From positions 806,001 through 870,000 of the forward strand of contig CAVVVC010000001.1 of NCBI GenBank assembly GCA_963751595.1: a stretch of 64,000 nucleotides of DNA. Reading direction: 5' to 3'. How positions within the stretch are numbered: position 1 is the first letter of the stretch; the number at the start of each line of letters is the position of its first letter. Source of the DNA: JAHEGP01 sp963751595. GTDB lineage: Bacteria > Pseudomonadota > Gammaproteobacteria > Pseudomonadales > JAHEGP01. Below are positions 51,434 to 60,263 of this stretch, one piece after another. The notes beneath the pieces were generated by a model that saw only the letters and a program-made list of their open reading frames with translations, did no database searches and was not told the DNA's origin. A program made the position numbers and the translations under genes.

Positions 51434-52584
51434 GCTACCAGCACGCCGCGCCGCAGCAGGGCCAACAGGACCGGGCGAATCGCAGGATCTCGATACCAGG
51501 CAGCACGGGTTTCAAAGTCCAGGCGATGCTGTTGGCAAAGCCGATGGACAAATTCCCCCCAGTTCAAGCCGCTCCCGGCATAGCTCACGCCGTCTGCAAA
51601 CAGAGTTACCTGTCCATCGAGTTCATGGAAGGCCAGTCGGCTGCCCGCAGCCAGGTGCAGGTCGCCCTGGTCTGCAAGCTCCGGCTCCGGTACGCCGGTA
51701 TCTGGTGCATCGGTTTCTGATTCGTATTTTGGCGTTGTCAGGTAGCGACCGAACCAGTCGGCAAGCCGTCCTTCGTTCTGCAGCTGGCCGATGATCCCGC
51801 GCAGTTGCGCCAGGGTATCGCCATCGATCAAACCCGGGTTTGTGCCCGGCGTCCGCTGGGGGTCTTCGAAGCGAGAGGCTCCGAGCCCCGCGACGACATC
51901 ATCGCAGTAATGACTGATAATTTCCTGATGCGAGGGTGCCCTGAAACCGACGGAGCAGGTGAGGCAGGGGTCCATGGCCACCCCCCAATGGGGGACACCC
52001 GGGGGCAGGTAAAGCATGTCACCGGCATCGAGAATGTAGCTATCTACGCAGTGGAAATCTGCTAGCAGTTGCAGCTCGGGGTGGGGCAACAACGCTGGTG
52101 GATGGGCCACTCGCTCGCCGACCTGCCATCGCCGCCGGCCCTCCGTCTGGAGCAGAAAGACATCGTATTGATCCAGGTGGGGGCCGACGCTACCCCCCGG
52201 CGCGGCAAAGCTGACCATGATGTCGTCCAGCCGCCAGTCCGGGATAAATCGAAAGCACTTTTTCAGCCTGGCAACTTCATCAAAGTAGTGGTCCACCGCC
52301 TGCACCAGCAGCGTCCAATTGCTGTCCCCGAGCTCCGCGAACAACGCCTCATCGAAGGGGCCATGCTCCAGCACCCAGTCGTTGTCGCTTCCGCCGCCGC
52401 GAATGATGCGCGACTCCACGCCTTCTTCACAGGCGAGGCCGGCGAGTTCATTGGCGTCGACCAGGGGCGCGGAGGGCACTATGGCCCCGCGTATCAGAAG
52501 TGGCTTTTTCTGCCAGTATTCAGTGAGAAACTGCCGGGCAGTAAGCCCGCCAAGAATAGCCAGCCGCTGTTCGCTTTGCATCAT
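51430..52584 (-). CDS. roxA: ribosomal protein uL16 3-hydroxylase (RoxA-like)
   Basis: JmjC-type Fe(II)/2-oxoglutarate oxygenase that hydroxylates an arginine of ribosomal protein L16, like E. coli YcfD/RoxA. 384 residues. Opening YWQKKPLLIRGA, then DDIMVSFAAPGGSVGPHLDQ with metal ligands H136 and D138, and PPGVPHWGVAM with the second His. The C-terminal half is the winged-helix and dimer part with the tail YAGSGLNWGEFVHRL. It lies upstream of the GNAT gene and downstream of purB on the - strand. Assignment by overall similarity; high confidence for the family. Confidence 0.87.
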   Translation of the reverse strand: MMQSEQRLAILGGLTARQFLTEYWQKKPLLIRGAIVPSAPLVDANELAGLACEEGVESRIIRGGGSDNDWVLEHGPFDEALFAELGDSNWTLLVQAVDHYFDEVARLKKCFRFIPDWRLDDIMVSFAAPGGSVGPHLDQYDVFLLQTEGRRRWQVGERVAHPPALLPHPELQLLADFHCVDSYILDAGDMLYLPPGVPHWGVAMDPCLTCSVGFRAPSHQEIISHYCDDVVAGLGASRFEDPQRTPGTNPGLIDGDTLAQLRGIIGQLQNEGRLADWFGRYLTTPKYESETDAPDTGVPEPELADQGDLHLAAGSRLAFHELDGQVTLFADGVSYAGSGLNWGEFVHRLCQQHRLDFETRAAWYRDPAIRPVLLALLRRGVLVA

Positions 52585-52605
52585 TCGTTGCAGGCTACCC
52601 GGGCA

Positions 52606-53973
52606 CTAGACGCGCCTGGCCTGCTCAACGGCGTTGCCAATATAGTTCGCCGGGCTCAGGGCCCGCATTGCGGCCTTGCCTTCCTCGGGAATGTCGAGGG
52701 CCTCGATAAAATCCGCCAACACTTGCTGGTTGATGGTCTGGCCACGAGTCAGGGCTTTGAGCTTCTCATAGGGCTCTTCTACCCGGTAGCGCCGCATAAT
52801 GGTTTGAATGGGCTCCGCCAGTATTTCCCAACAATTGTCCAGGTCCTGCTCGAGCCTTGGTGTATTGATCTCGAGCTTGCCGAGGCCCTTGAGCAACGAC
52901 TCGTAGGCAATCACACTGTGGGCAACACCGACGCCGAGGTTGCGCAGAACGGTTGAATCGGTCAGGTCCCGCTGCCAGCGGGAGACCGGTAGTTTATTGG
53001 CCAGGTGCTCCATGATGGCATTGCCGATACCCAGGTTGCCCTCAGCATTTTCAAAGTCGATGGGGTTGACCTTGTGGGGCATGGTCGAGGAACCCACCTC
53101 ACCGGCAACCACCTTTTGCTTGAAGTAGCCCAGGGAAATGTAACCCCAGATATCCCTGTTGAGATCGATGAGAATCGTGTTGAAGCGACAGATCCCATGG
53201 AACAGTTCAGCGATATAGTCGTGGGGTTCTATCTGGGTGGTGTAGGGATTCCAGTGGAGGCCAAGACCGGTCACGAACTGTTCCGCAAGGCTGGGCCAGT
53301 CGACCTCGGGGTAGGCGGAAAGGTGGGCGTTGTAATTACCCACCGCGCCATTGATTTTACCCAGAATCCTGACCCCCGCGATTTGCTCCCGCTGGCGCTC
53401 GAGCCTGGAGACCACGTTAGCCAGTTCCTTTCCCACGGTACTGGGAGATGCCGCCTGGCCGTGGGTGCGCGACAGTAGCGGTGTCGCGGCAAACTCGTGG
53501 GCGAGTTGTCGCAGCGTGTCAATGATCCGGTTTGCCAGTGGCAGGAGCACGCTCTCCCGCGCCTGACTCAGCATCAGGCCGTGGGAAAGATTGTTGATGT
53601 CTTCAGAGGTGCAGGCAAAATGGACAAACTCATTGATCGCCTGTAATTCGCTGTTGTCGGCAATCTGCTCCTTGAGAAAATACTCCACGGCTTTTACGTC
53701 GTGATTGGTCGTCCGCTCAATGGCTTTTACCCGCAGGGCCTGCTCCGGGCCGAAATTGGCAACGACGCCCTGCAGCAGGTCTCCGGCCTCGACACTGAGC
53801 TCTCCAACCTCCGGGATCGCCGCTTGCGTCGACAAAAAGGCGAGCCAATCCACCTCCACTCTGACGCGATTGTGGATCAACCCATATTCGCTGAAAAACT
53901 CCCGCAGGGGTTCGGTCTTCGCGCCATAGCGGCCGTCGATAGGGGATATTGCTGTCAGGGCAGAAAGTTCCAT
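52606..53973 (-). CDS. purB: adenylosuccinate lyase
   Basis: Catalyses two beta-eliminations of purine synthesis (SAICAR to AICAR, adenylosuccinate to AMP). 455 residues from the ATG at 53973, with a GGGAG site just upstream; this gives the usual M-E-L-S-A-L-T-A-I-S-P start. Fumarase-superfamily motifs: SRTHGQAASPSTVGKEL, and the signature GSSTMPHKVNPIDFENAEGN. It is close to hflD, mnmA and nudJ on the same strand, the conserved gammaproteobacterial block. Confidence 0.97.
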   Translation of the reverse strand: MELSALTAISPIDGRYGAKTEPLREFFSEYGLIHNRVRVEVDWLAFLSTQAAIPEVGELSVEAGDLLQGVVANFGPEQALRVKAIERTTNHDVKAVEYFLKEQIADNSELQAINEFVHFACTSEDINNLSHGLMLSQARESVLLPLANRIIDTLRQLAHEFAATPLLSRTHGQAASPSTVGKELANVVSRLERQREQIAGVRILGKINGAVGNYNAHLSAYPEVDWPSLAEQFVTGLGLHWNPYTTQIEPHDYIAELFHGICRFNTILIDLNRDIWGYISLGYFKQKVVAGEVGSSTMPHKVNPIDFENAEGNLGIGNAIMEHLANKLPVSRWQRDLTDSTVLRNLGVGVAHSVIAYESLLKGLGKLEINTPRLEQDLDNCWEILAEPIQTIMRRYRVEEPYEKLKALTRGQTINQQVLADFIEALDIPEEGKAAMRALSPANYIGNAVEQARRV

Positions 53974-54007
53974 TGGGCTCCCGTAAGTCAATCGAAAAAA
54001 CTTGTTA

Positions 54008-54637
54008 CTAGTGCATCATGCTGCGCCGCAACTCGGTCAGCTCGCGTTGGATTGCCGGCCTTTTCAGCAGTAGGTGCCAGCGTCGGCCACCCACCTGGCG
54101 CCAGAGGATCGCTGCCCGGATACCGGCGAAAAGCAGGCTGCGTATCTTTTCCGCCTGTTGCGGGTTTTGCAGGTGTGCCATTTCGCCGCTCACCTGGATG
54201 CGATATTTGAATTTGCTGATCGTGTCCTGGTAGATGGCGGCGATGGAACTAAGGGCCCCACTGGTATCGTCGCTGAAGTGGTCAGCCCGAAATGCAGCAT
54301 GTTTGAGCCGCGAATGGATGACCTCCAGGAGATCACCCCGCGCTGCCAGCTTGCGCTCGAGAAACAGCATCCCCGACAGGTAGCGGGCCTGTTGCTGCAT
54401 CCGGCTATAGCCCCCGTTCTGGAGTAGGTTGTTGAGGGCCACCAGGCCATTGCCGACACCCTCCAGCCCCCCAAAAACCGCTTCTGTGGATTCGGGGTCG
54501 AATTGAAACAGGCTCTTGATGCTCGCCTCCAGCGCAATCGGTTCGGCTTCCCCCGTACGGGCTACCTGGTCGACCAACTGCGCAGCCTGGGCGACACCCG
54601 CCAGCGCGATAACCTGATCACGTAAGGGCCTGGCCAA
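54008..54637 (-). CDS. hflD: high frequency lysogenization protein HflD
   Basis: Membrane-associated all-helical protein (DUF489) that in E. coli destabilises the lambda CII protein; normal role unclear. 209 residues from the TTG at 54637, which has GGAGGAG seven bases upstream and gives M-A-R-P-L-R-D-Q-V-I-A-L-A-G-V-A-Q-A-A-Q, the family start. This start lies inside the last codons of mnmA. A longer frame to 54706 lacks that support. Confidence 0.92.
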   Translation of the reverse strand: MARPLRDQVIALAGVAQAAQLVDQVARTGEAEPIALEASIKSLFQFDPESTEAVFGGLEGVGNGLVALNNLLQNGGYSRMQQQARYLSGMLFLERKLAARGDLLEVIHSRLKHAAFRADHFSDDTSGALSSIAAIYQDTISKFKYRIQVSGEMAHLQNPQQAEKIRSLLFAGIRAAILWRQVGGRRWHLLLKRPAIQRELTELRRSMMH

Positions 54638-55748
54638 GGGGCATCTCCTCCACACTGGTAAAATCAAATGTTTCATCGATGACGCCGCCACCGAGGCAGA
54701 CATCACCCTGGTAAAACACCACCGACTGGCCCGGTGTTACCGCGCGCTGGGGGCGATCGAAGACCACTTCAAGGACGCCGTTCTCCGCAGCCTGTATGCG
54801 GCAGGGCTGGTCCGGCTGGCGGTAGCGGGTTTTGGCGTTACAGCGCAGGGGCAGTGTGGGTTCGCCACCGTTTATCCAGAATAATTGGCGGCTGCGCAGC
54901 CCCTCCCGGAACAGGCTCGGGTGGTCGTTGCCCTGTACGACCACCAGGACATTGCGAGCAAGATGTTTGTCAGCCACATACCAGGCGCCCTCCGAGCCGC
55001 TGACGCCGCCGATACCCAGCCCCTGGCGTTGCCCGAGGGTATAGTACATCAGCCCCTGGTGTTCACCCAGGACCTCCCCCTGGGCCGTTTCCACTCGGCC
55101 TGGTTGCGCCGGCAGATACCGCGCCAGGAAATCCTTGAAGCGGCGCTCGCCGATAAAGCAGATGCCGGTGCTGTCCTTCTTGTCATGGGTGACCAGCCCG
55201 TGCTGGCCAGCCAGTGCCCGAACCTCGGCCTTTCGCATCCCGCCAATGGGAAACAGGGTTCTGGCTAGTTCCTGTTCCCCCACGGCATGGAGAAAGTAAC
55301 TTTGGTCCTTGTCGGCATCGAGACCCTTGAGAAGACAAGCCTTGCCGTCCAGGGTGTCGATGCGCGCGTAGTGGCCTGTGGCGATATAATCAGCACCCAA
55401 ATGCAAGGCATAGTCGAGGAAGGCGCGAAACTTGATTTCCCGATTGCAGAGTATGTCCGGGTTCGGGGTTCGCCCGGCGCGGTATTCCGCAAGAAAGTGC
55501 TCGAACACGTTATCCCAGTACTCAGCGGCAAAATTCGCGGTATGTAGTTTGATACCCAGGGTCCGGGCGACCGCCTGGGCATCGGCGAGGTCTTCTTTCG
55601 CTGTACAGTATTCGGTGCCGTCGTCCTCTTCCCAGTTCTTCATGAACAGGCCCTCAACGTCGTAGCCCCGTTGCTGCAGCAGCAGGGCGCTCACTGAAGA
55701 GTCGACGCCACCGGACATACCGACGATAACTTTGGCTTTTTTGCTCAT
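54618..55748 (-). CDS. mnmA: tRNA-specific 2-thiouridylase MnmA
   Basis: Makes 2-thiouridine at wobble position 34 of tRNA for Glu, Gln and Lys, using sulfur relayed to its catalytic cysteines. 376 residues from the ATG at 55748. PP-loop VGMSGGVDSSVSALLL at the N-terminus; the two catalytic cysteines occur in PNPDILCNREIKF and STGICFIGERRF. Two bases separate it from the nudJ stop; the 3' end overlaps hflD by 20 bases. Confidence 0.96.
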   Translation of the reverse strand: MSKKAKVIVGMSGGVDSSVSALLLQQRGYDVEGLFMKNWEEDDGTEYCTAKEDLADAQAVARTLGIKLHTANFAAEYWDNVFEHFLAEYRAGRTPNPDILCNREIKFRAFLDYALHLGADYIATGHYARIDTLDGKACLLKGLDADKDQSYFLHAVGEQELARTLFPIGGMRKAEVRALAGQHGLVTHDKKDSTGICFIGERRFKDFLARYLPAQPGRVETAQGEVLGEHQGLMYYTLGQRQGLGIGGVSGSEGAWYVADKHLARNVLVVVQGNDHPSLFREGLRSRQLFWINGGEPTLPLRCNAKTRYRQPDQPCRIQAAENGVLEVVFDRPQRAVTPGQSVVFYQGDVCLGGGVIDETFDFTSVEEMPLGQALT

Positions 55749-55750
55749 CA

Positions 55751-56185
55751 CTAGTAAATCAGCTCCAGGGGATAACAACTACCGGCCAGGTACTGCTCGA
55801 CGGAGGCAATGACCAGGGGACTGCGCATCTTACCAGAGCAGGCGCGCATTTCCTCCAGGCTCAACCACACAGCACGCACAATGGCTTTGTCGAGATCCTG
55901 CTGCAAACGCCTGAGGGGCCTCGCGGCGAAGGTGGAGCGCAGGTAAGTCACACCGTTGGCGGGCGCGGTGTAGAGCGAAACCCCGACCACACCAAGCAAC
56001 TGCACCTCCCAGGCGGTTTCCTCAAGGGTTTCCCTCAGTGCGGCCTGTTGCAGGGTTTCATCGGTTTCCAGATGCCCCGCAGGCTGGTTGATTACCAGAT
56101 TGCCGTTCGAATACTCCTCCACCAGCAGAAACCTGGCGTCACGTTCGACTACCGTGGCCACCGTTACATGGGGTTTAAATTCCAT
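55751..56185 (-). CDS. nudJ: Nudix hydrolase (NudJ-like phosphatase)
   Basis: 144 residues. Nudix box region: GHLETDETLQQAALRETLEE, completed by TAWEVQ (G-x5-E-x7-R-E-x2-E-E pattern intact). NudJ in E. coli removes phosphates from thiamine pyrophosphate precursors and nucleoside di/triphosphates. Position directly before mnmA is conserved in gammaproteobacteria and supports the NudJ call. ATG at 56185. Confidence 0.88.
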   Translation of the reverse strand: MEFKPHVTVATVVERDARFLLVEEYSNGNLVINQPAGHLETDETLQQAALRETLEETAWEVQLLGVVGVSLYTAPANGVTYLRSTFAARPLRRLQQDLDKAIVRAVWLSLEEMRACSGKMRSPLVIASVEQYLAGSCYPLELIY

Positions 56186-56380
56186 GACAAAACCAACACC
56201 CTACGTTCGAGTCCAGGGCCGAGGCGCTACGCCCAAAGGCTGCCATTATACGCTAATGGGGCGCCCTGTTGGCGACCAGCACGTCGCTTTGCCCGGTGGG
56301 ACCATAGAAGTTACTTAAACTCCGGCGATTTCAGGGTTACACTGGTGCCTCTGTTATTCAGTCCGGCCAAAAGACATGAT

Positions 56381-57097
56381 ATGCAACGCATAGTCGTACT
56401 TAACCCGAAAGGGGGTTCCGGTAAAACCACGCTGGCGACCAACCTGGCCGCGTACTTCGCCTCCCATGGTATCAAGACCGCGCTGATCGACTATGACAGC
56501 CAGGGATCCAGCACCGACTGGCTGGATCGCAGGCCGGGCCACTTTGCGCCAATACAATGTATTTCGGCGTTCCGCCAGGCGGAGGGCGTGACCCGCAGTT
56601 TCGCCATGCGTACCGACCCCGGCACCGAAGTGGTCATCACCGATACCCCCGGTGCCCTTGACCTGATGAAATTCAGTAGTATGTTCAATCAGGCCGACGC
56701 GATTCTGATCCCGGTGCTGCCATCCGAGATCGACATCAGGGCAGCGACCGACTGCGTTTCGCGCTTGCTGACCAAGGTCAAGGTACATGCGCCTGAGCGG
56801 ATCGCAGTGGTAGCCAATCGTTCCCGCACCAATACCCGGGTCTATCAGAAGCTGGTCGGCGCACTTGGCTCGATGAGCATAGCCTTCATTGCCACCCTGC
56901 GGGACAGTCAGAACTATATCAGCAGTGCGGAGGAGGGCATCGGTCTGTTCGAAATGCAGGGGTCAGGCGTGCGACGGGATATTCAAACCTGGCAGCCCGT
57001 GATCGATTGGCTGTGTCACCAGGGTTGCGAAGTGCGGCTGAATGAAGATCTGGCGCCACCGCAGGAGGGCAACCTGCAGCTCAAGGAGCGCGTCTAG
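56381..57097 (+). CDS. orphan ParA-family ATPase
   Basis: 238 residues from the ATG at 56381; an upstream extension to 56048 crosses the opposite gene and is rejected. Deviant Walker A NPKGGSGKTTLATNLAAYFA (residues 8-27), ALIDYDSQGSSTDW, and Walker B VVITDTPGALDLM. No ParB partner or DNA-binding N-terminal domain is present, so chromosome or plasmid partitioning is not implied; similar solitary ParA proteins position other cellular cargo. The stop codon TAG lies inside the target duplication of the downstream mobile element. Confidence 0.85.
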   Translation: MQRIVVLNPKGGSGKTTLATNLAAYFASHGIKTALIDYDSQGSSTDWLDRRPGHFAPIQCISAFRQAEGVTRSFAMRTDPGTEVVITDTPGALDLMKFSSMFNQADAILIPVLPSEIDIRAATDCVSRLLTKVKVHAPERIAVVANRSRTNTRVYQKLVGALGSMSIAFIATLRDSQNYISSAEEGIGLFEMQGSGVRRDIQTWQPVIDWLCHQGCEVRLNEDLAPPQEGNLQLKERV

Positions 57098-57280
57098 CAC
57101 GAATGGCACTGACTTAAGCCGATTCGGGTGTCTACCTCGGCAGGACCTTCGCCGACAGGGGTGTCGGCGCAGAGTCCCCAGGGACGGGTTTACGGCTTGT
57201 CCTGACGGGGTAGAAACCCGGAGCGGCGCTTTGAAAATCCTCTGCTTTCCTCCCCAAGTAAGTGCCATTCCGTCTAGCGC
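57091..57280. mobile_element. miniature element, family 2, copy C, inserted at the parA stop
   Basis: Element 57101-57270 (170 bp), opposite orientation to copies A and B, beginning GAATGGCACTGACTTAAG and ending CAAGTAAGTGCCATTC. Flanked by CGTCTAGCAC (57091-57100) and CGTCTAGCGC (57271-57280), a 10-bp duplication with one difference. The left duplication contains the last bases and TAG of parA, so the gene was left intact. Beyond the element to 57441 I see nothing recognisable. Confidence 0.9.
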
Positions 57281-57441
57281 CGATGCTGCCTCGGCTCTGC
57301 GGGCGCCCCAACGCGGCCACTACACCGGGGCACTGACAAGGGCCCGCGGACATGCCAGCCCCTCCCGACCCCATGTCCGGTGAAGCTGGCGCAGGGCCTG
57401 AAAGCCTGTTAGCCATTGGTATCATCACTTGCAATGGGGCC

Positions 57442-58041
57442 TTATCGCCCCGTGGCTCCACCCCTTGGACGCGACCGACGCTGCCTTCGCGGTTTTCCCA
57501 GATTCAGCTCCAGCTGGCGATAATCTCCCGGGGCAATACCCTCGAGTGTCCAATCGCCCACGCGCCAGCGAACCAGGCGCAAAGTCGGGTAGCCCACTGC
57601 GGCCGTCATGCGTCGAACCTGCCGATTGCGACCTTCGTTAATGCAGAGCTCGATCCAACTGGTGGGAACCTGCTTGCGCACTCGAATCGGTGGTTTGCGG
57701 GGCCACAGCGCGGGCGCTTGGATACGCCGCGCCGACAGGGCGACCGCGGGGCCGTCGTTCAGGTCCAGGCCGTTGCGCAAGCCCTGCAGCGCCCCATCAT
57801 CGACGTTGCCCTCAAGCTGCGCCCAGTAATACTTGCGCATCTTATGGCGAGGTTCGCTGATGCGAGCCTGCAGCTGGCCGTCATCGCACAATAACAACAG
57901 GCCCTCGGATTCATAGTCGAGCCGGCCCGCCGGGTAGACGCCTGCCAGGTCGATGTATTTTCCCAGCGTGGTCCTGTTCCGTGTATCGCTGAATTGGCTC
58001 AGCACCCTGCAGGGTTTATTAAATAACAGTAGAGTCGCCAC
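57442..58041 (-). CDS. rluE: 23S rRNA pseudouridine 2457 synthase (RluE-like)
   Basis: RsuA-family pseudouridine synthase, 199 residues and no S4 domain, as in RluE. Catalytic aspartate in VYPAGRLDYESEGLLLL; other family motifs NKPCRVLSQFSD at the start and WIELCINEGRNRQVRRM. GTG start with AGGGG upstream. C-terminal tail is Arg-rich. The exact uridine modified is inferred from family. Confidence 0.88.
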   Translation of the reverse strand: MATLLLFNKPCRVLSQFSDTRNRTTLGKYIDLAGVYPAGRLDYESEGLLLLCDDGQLQARISEPRHKMRKYYWAQLEGNVDDGALQGLRNGLDLNDGPAVALSARRIQAPALWPRKPPIRVRKQVPTSWIELCINEGRNRQVRRMTAAVGYPTLRLVRWRVGDWTLEGIAPGDYRQLELNLGKPRRQRRSRPRGGATGR

Positions 58042-58330
58042 GGTCCCCTGGGTAGATGAAGATCATGGCCCGGGAGTCTACCACAGCGCCGGCAGTTCCC
58101 CGCCAGCGTTGCGTACAAGTGGATTGACCTGCATGATGGATGCAGTATTGTTGCCGGAGTGTGCCGCAACCGCATGACCTTCTGCTTTGGTCTAAAGCCG
58201 GCCAAAAGAGCGGTATTCGAAGAATCGCGATGCTACAATGCGGGCCAGCTTTGTCAGCCCGGGTGGCTAGCGGTCAACCGTAGTTTCAGCGAAAGGGCCA
58301 AGTAAACCTGCAACCGATTGGAGTATAAAA
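58042..58330 (+). promoter_or_regulatory. rluE/icd intergenic region with candidate icd promoter
   Basis: Divergent promoter region. TTGACC (58124-58129) and TATTGT (58146-58151), 16 bp apart, could drive icd. The transcript would have a long leader of about 170 nucleotides before the icd ATG at 58331. I see no riboswitch or operator. Confidence 0.4.
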
Positions 58331-59584
58331 ATGGGTTATCAACACATAGAAGTTCCCTCTAGCGGTGAAAAAATCACCCTCAACGACGATTTTAGCCTCA
58401 ATGTCCCGGACAACCCCATTATTCCCTATATCGAAGGGGACGGCATTGGCGTGGATATCACCCCGGTCATGGTCAAGGTAGTCGATGCGGCTGTGGCGAA
58501 GGCCTATGGTGGCAAACGCAAAATCAGTTGGATGGAAATCTATACCGGTGAAAAGGCCGCAGACCTGTATGACGGCGACTGGTTTCCCGCGGAAACCCTG
58601 GAGGCCATCAAGGATTATGTGGTCGGAATCAAGGGGCCCCTGACGACCCCCGTGGGTGGCGGTTTTCGGTCGCTGAATGTGGCACTGCGCCAGGAGTTGG
58701 ACCTCTATGTTTGCCAGCGTCCGGTGCGTTGGTTCGAGGGTGTGCCTTCGCCGGTCAAAGAACCGGGAAAAACCAATATGGTGATTTTCCGCGAGAACAG
58801 TGAAGACATCTACGCCGGTATCGAGTGGAAGGCCGGAACCGCGGAGGCGGATCGCATCATAAAGTACCTGCAGGAGGAAATGGGCGTCACCAAGATCCGC
58901 TTCCCCGAAAATTGCGGTATCGGTGTCAAGCCCGTATCGGAGGAAGGTACCAAACGCCTGGTGCGCAAGGCGCTGCAATACGCCGTCGATCAGGATCTGC
59001 CCTCTGTCACCCTGGTGCACAAGGGCAATATCATGAAGTTCACCGAGGGTGCGTTCAAGGAGTGGGGTTACGAAATTGCGCGCGAGGAATTTGGTGGCGA
59101 ATTGCTGGACGGTGGTCCCTGGGTGAGCTTCAAAAACCCCAATACCGGCAACACCATCGTGGTGAAAGATGTAATCGCCGACGCCATGCTACAGCAGATA
59201 TTGCTGCGCCCGGATGAGTACAGTGTGATTGCCACCCTCAACCTGAACGGGGACTACCTGTCGGATGCATTGGCGGCCCAGGTAGGGGGAATCGGCATCG
59301 CGCCTGGAGCCAACCTCAGTGACCATGTGGCGCTATTCGAAGCCACTCACGGCACCGCGCCCAAGTACGCCGGTCAGGATAAGGTCAATCCCGGCTCGCT
59401 GATACTCTCGGCGGAAATGATGCTGCGCCACCTCGGTTGGAACGAAGCCGCAGACCTGATTATCACTGGCATGAACGGCGCTATTCAAGCCAAAACCGTG
59501 ACCTACGATTTTGAACGCCTGATGGATGGGGCCAGACTCCTCAAGTGCTCAGAATTCGGTGACGCCATCATCGACGCAATGTAG
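58331..59584 (+). CDS. icd: isocitrate dehydrogenase (NADP-dependent)
   Basis: TCA-cycle enzyme, oxidative decarboxylation of isocitrate to 2-oxoglutarate. 417 residues, the E. coli-type homodimer length. Substrate-site Ser114 is in GGGFRSLNVALRQ, the site that AceK phosphorylates in enteric bacteria. Other motifs: IPYIEGDGIGVDITPVM, FRENSEDIYAGIEW, NLNGDYLSDALAAQVGGIG and ATHGTAPKYAGQDKVNPGS. NADP preference is inferred from the family; no aceK is in the window. A terminator follows. Confidence 0.97.
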   Translation: MGYQHIEVPSSGEKITLNDDFSLNVPDNPIIPYIEGDGIGVDITPVMVKVVDAAVAKAYGGKRKISWMEIYTGEKAADLYDGDWFPAETLEAIKDYVVGIKGPLTTPVGGGFRSLNVALRQELDLYVCQRPVRWFEGVPSPVKEPGKTNMVIFRENSEDIYAGIEWKAGTAEADRIIKYLQEEMGVTKIRFPENCGIGVKPVSEEGTKRLVRKALQYAVDQDLPSVTLVHKGNIMKFTEGAFKEWGYEIAREEFGGELLDGGPWVSFKNPNTGNTIVVKDVIADAMLQQILLRPDEYSVIATLNLNGDYLSDALAAQVGGIGIAPGANLSDHVALFEATHGTAPKYAGQDKVNPGSLILSAEMMLRHLGWNEAADLIITGMNGAIQAKTVTYDFERLMDGARLLKCSEFGDAIIDAM

Positions 59585-59610
59585 AGACCGCGTCGCCAAC
59601 CCCTTTTGCA

Positions 59611-59637
59611 AAGCCGGGCATAGCCTGGCTTTTTTTT
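59611..59637 (+). terminator. rho-independent terminator of icd
   Basis: AGCCGGGC-ATA-GCCTGGCT stem (one G-U) followed by a run of eight T. It lies 27 bp past the icd stop. The rest of the 300-bp gap to clpS has no gene. Confidence 0.85.
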
Positions 59638-59796
59638 GCACCGGACGCGGGAAATCCATTCGCGGCACTGCAAGGGTGGCCATGGGGGAGTGTGGCCCCC
59701 AAAGACGAGGACAATGCACTGGCCCGATGAACAATAGCCGGTTTGGGTGTGTCGGCGACGCGCGCGGGGCTTGGTTTTGGCGGCTTGGCCCCCATC

Positions 59797-59826
59797 TTGC
59801 TAGTAGTTGGCTTGGTCCAGTATGAT
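59797..59826 (+). promoter_or_regulatory. candidate clpS-clpA promoter
   Basis: TTGCTA (59797-59802), 18 bp, TATGAT (59821-59826), with a leader of about 50 nucleotides before clpS. A second pair, TTGGCA with TAAATT ending at 59883, is too close to the start codon to serve the full gene. Confidence 0.4.
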
Positions 59827-59884
59827 GATCGGGACGTAACCCACTGAGCAGTAGTTGGCAGTAGCGTGGCCCGACAGGTAAATT

Positions 59885-60241
59885 GTGTATCATCAACTAA
59901 CATTACAGATAACCGCCGGTAAGGAAGGCACAGAGGGGGGCACGGCGCTTGAAACCGCCAAACCCAAGCTGAAGCAACCGCCCCTTTACCAGGTGATCCT
60001 GCTGAACGATGACTACACCCCCATGGAGTTCGTAGTGCACGTCCTGCAGTCGTTTTTTGGGATGGCGCTGGAGCAGGCCACGCGCGTCATGCTCACCGTG
60101 CACACTGAGGGCAAGGGTATCTGTGGCGTTTTTAGCCGCGATATTGCAGAGACCAAGGCCGCACAGGTGAATCGCTACTCCCGCGAGAACCAGCATCCGC
60201 TCATGTGCGAAATTGAACTGGCGGATGGCGACGAAGACTGA
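59885..60241 (+). CDS. clpS: ATP-dependent Clp protease adaptor ClpS
   Basis: N-degron recognition adaptor delivering substrates to ClpAP. 118 residues from a GTG. Core: PPLYQVILLNDDYTPMEFVV, HTEGKGICGVFSRDIAETK and the tail EIELADGDED. The N-degron pocket residues (NDDYTP; the substrate-contacting Met and His regions) are present. Only a weak ribosome-binding sequence (ACAGG) precedes the GTG, but no better in-frame start exists. 22 bp before clpA. Confidence 0.93.
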   Translation: MYHQLTLQITAGKEGTEGGTALETAKPKLKQPPLYQVILLNDDYTPMEFVVHVLQSFFGMALEQATRVMLTVHTEGKGICGVFSRDIAETKAAQVNRYSRENQHPLMCEIELADGDED

Positions 60242-60263
60242 TTGAAACCGATGAGGTAGCAGT

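Noticed and set aside
56195..56230. GTTCGAGTCC, similar to a tRNA T-loop
   Set aside because: No pairing T-stem, acceptor stem or anticodon arm can be drawn around it.
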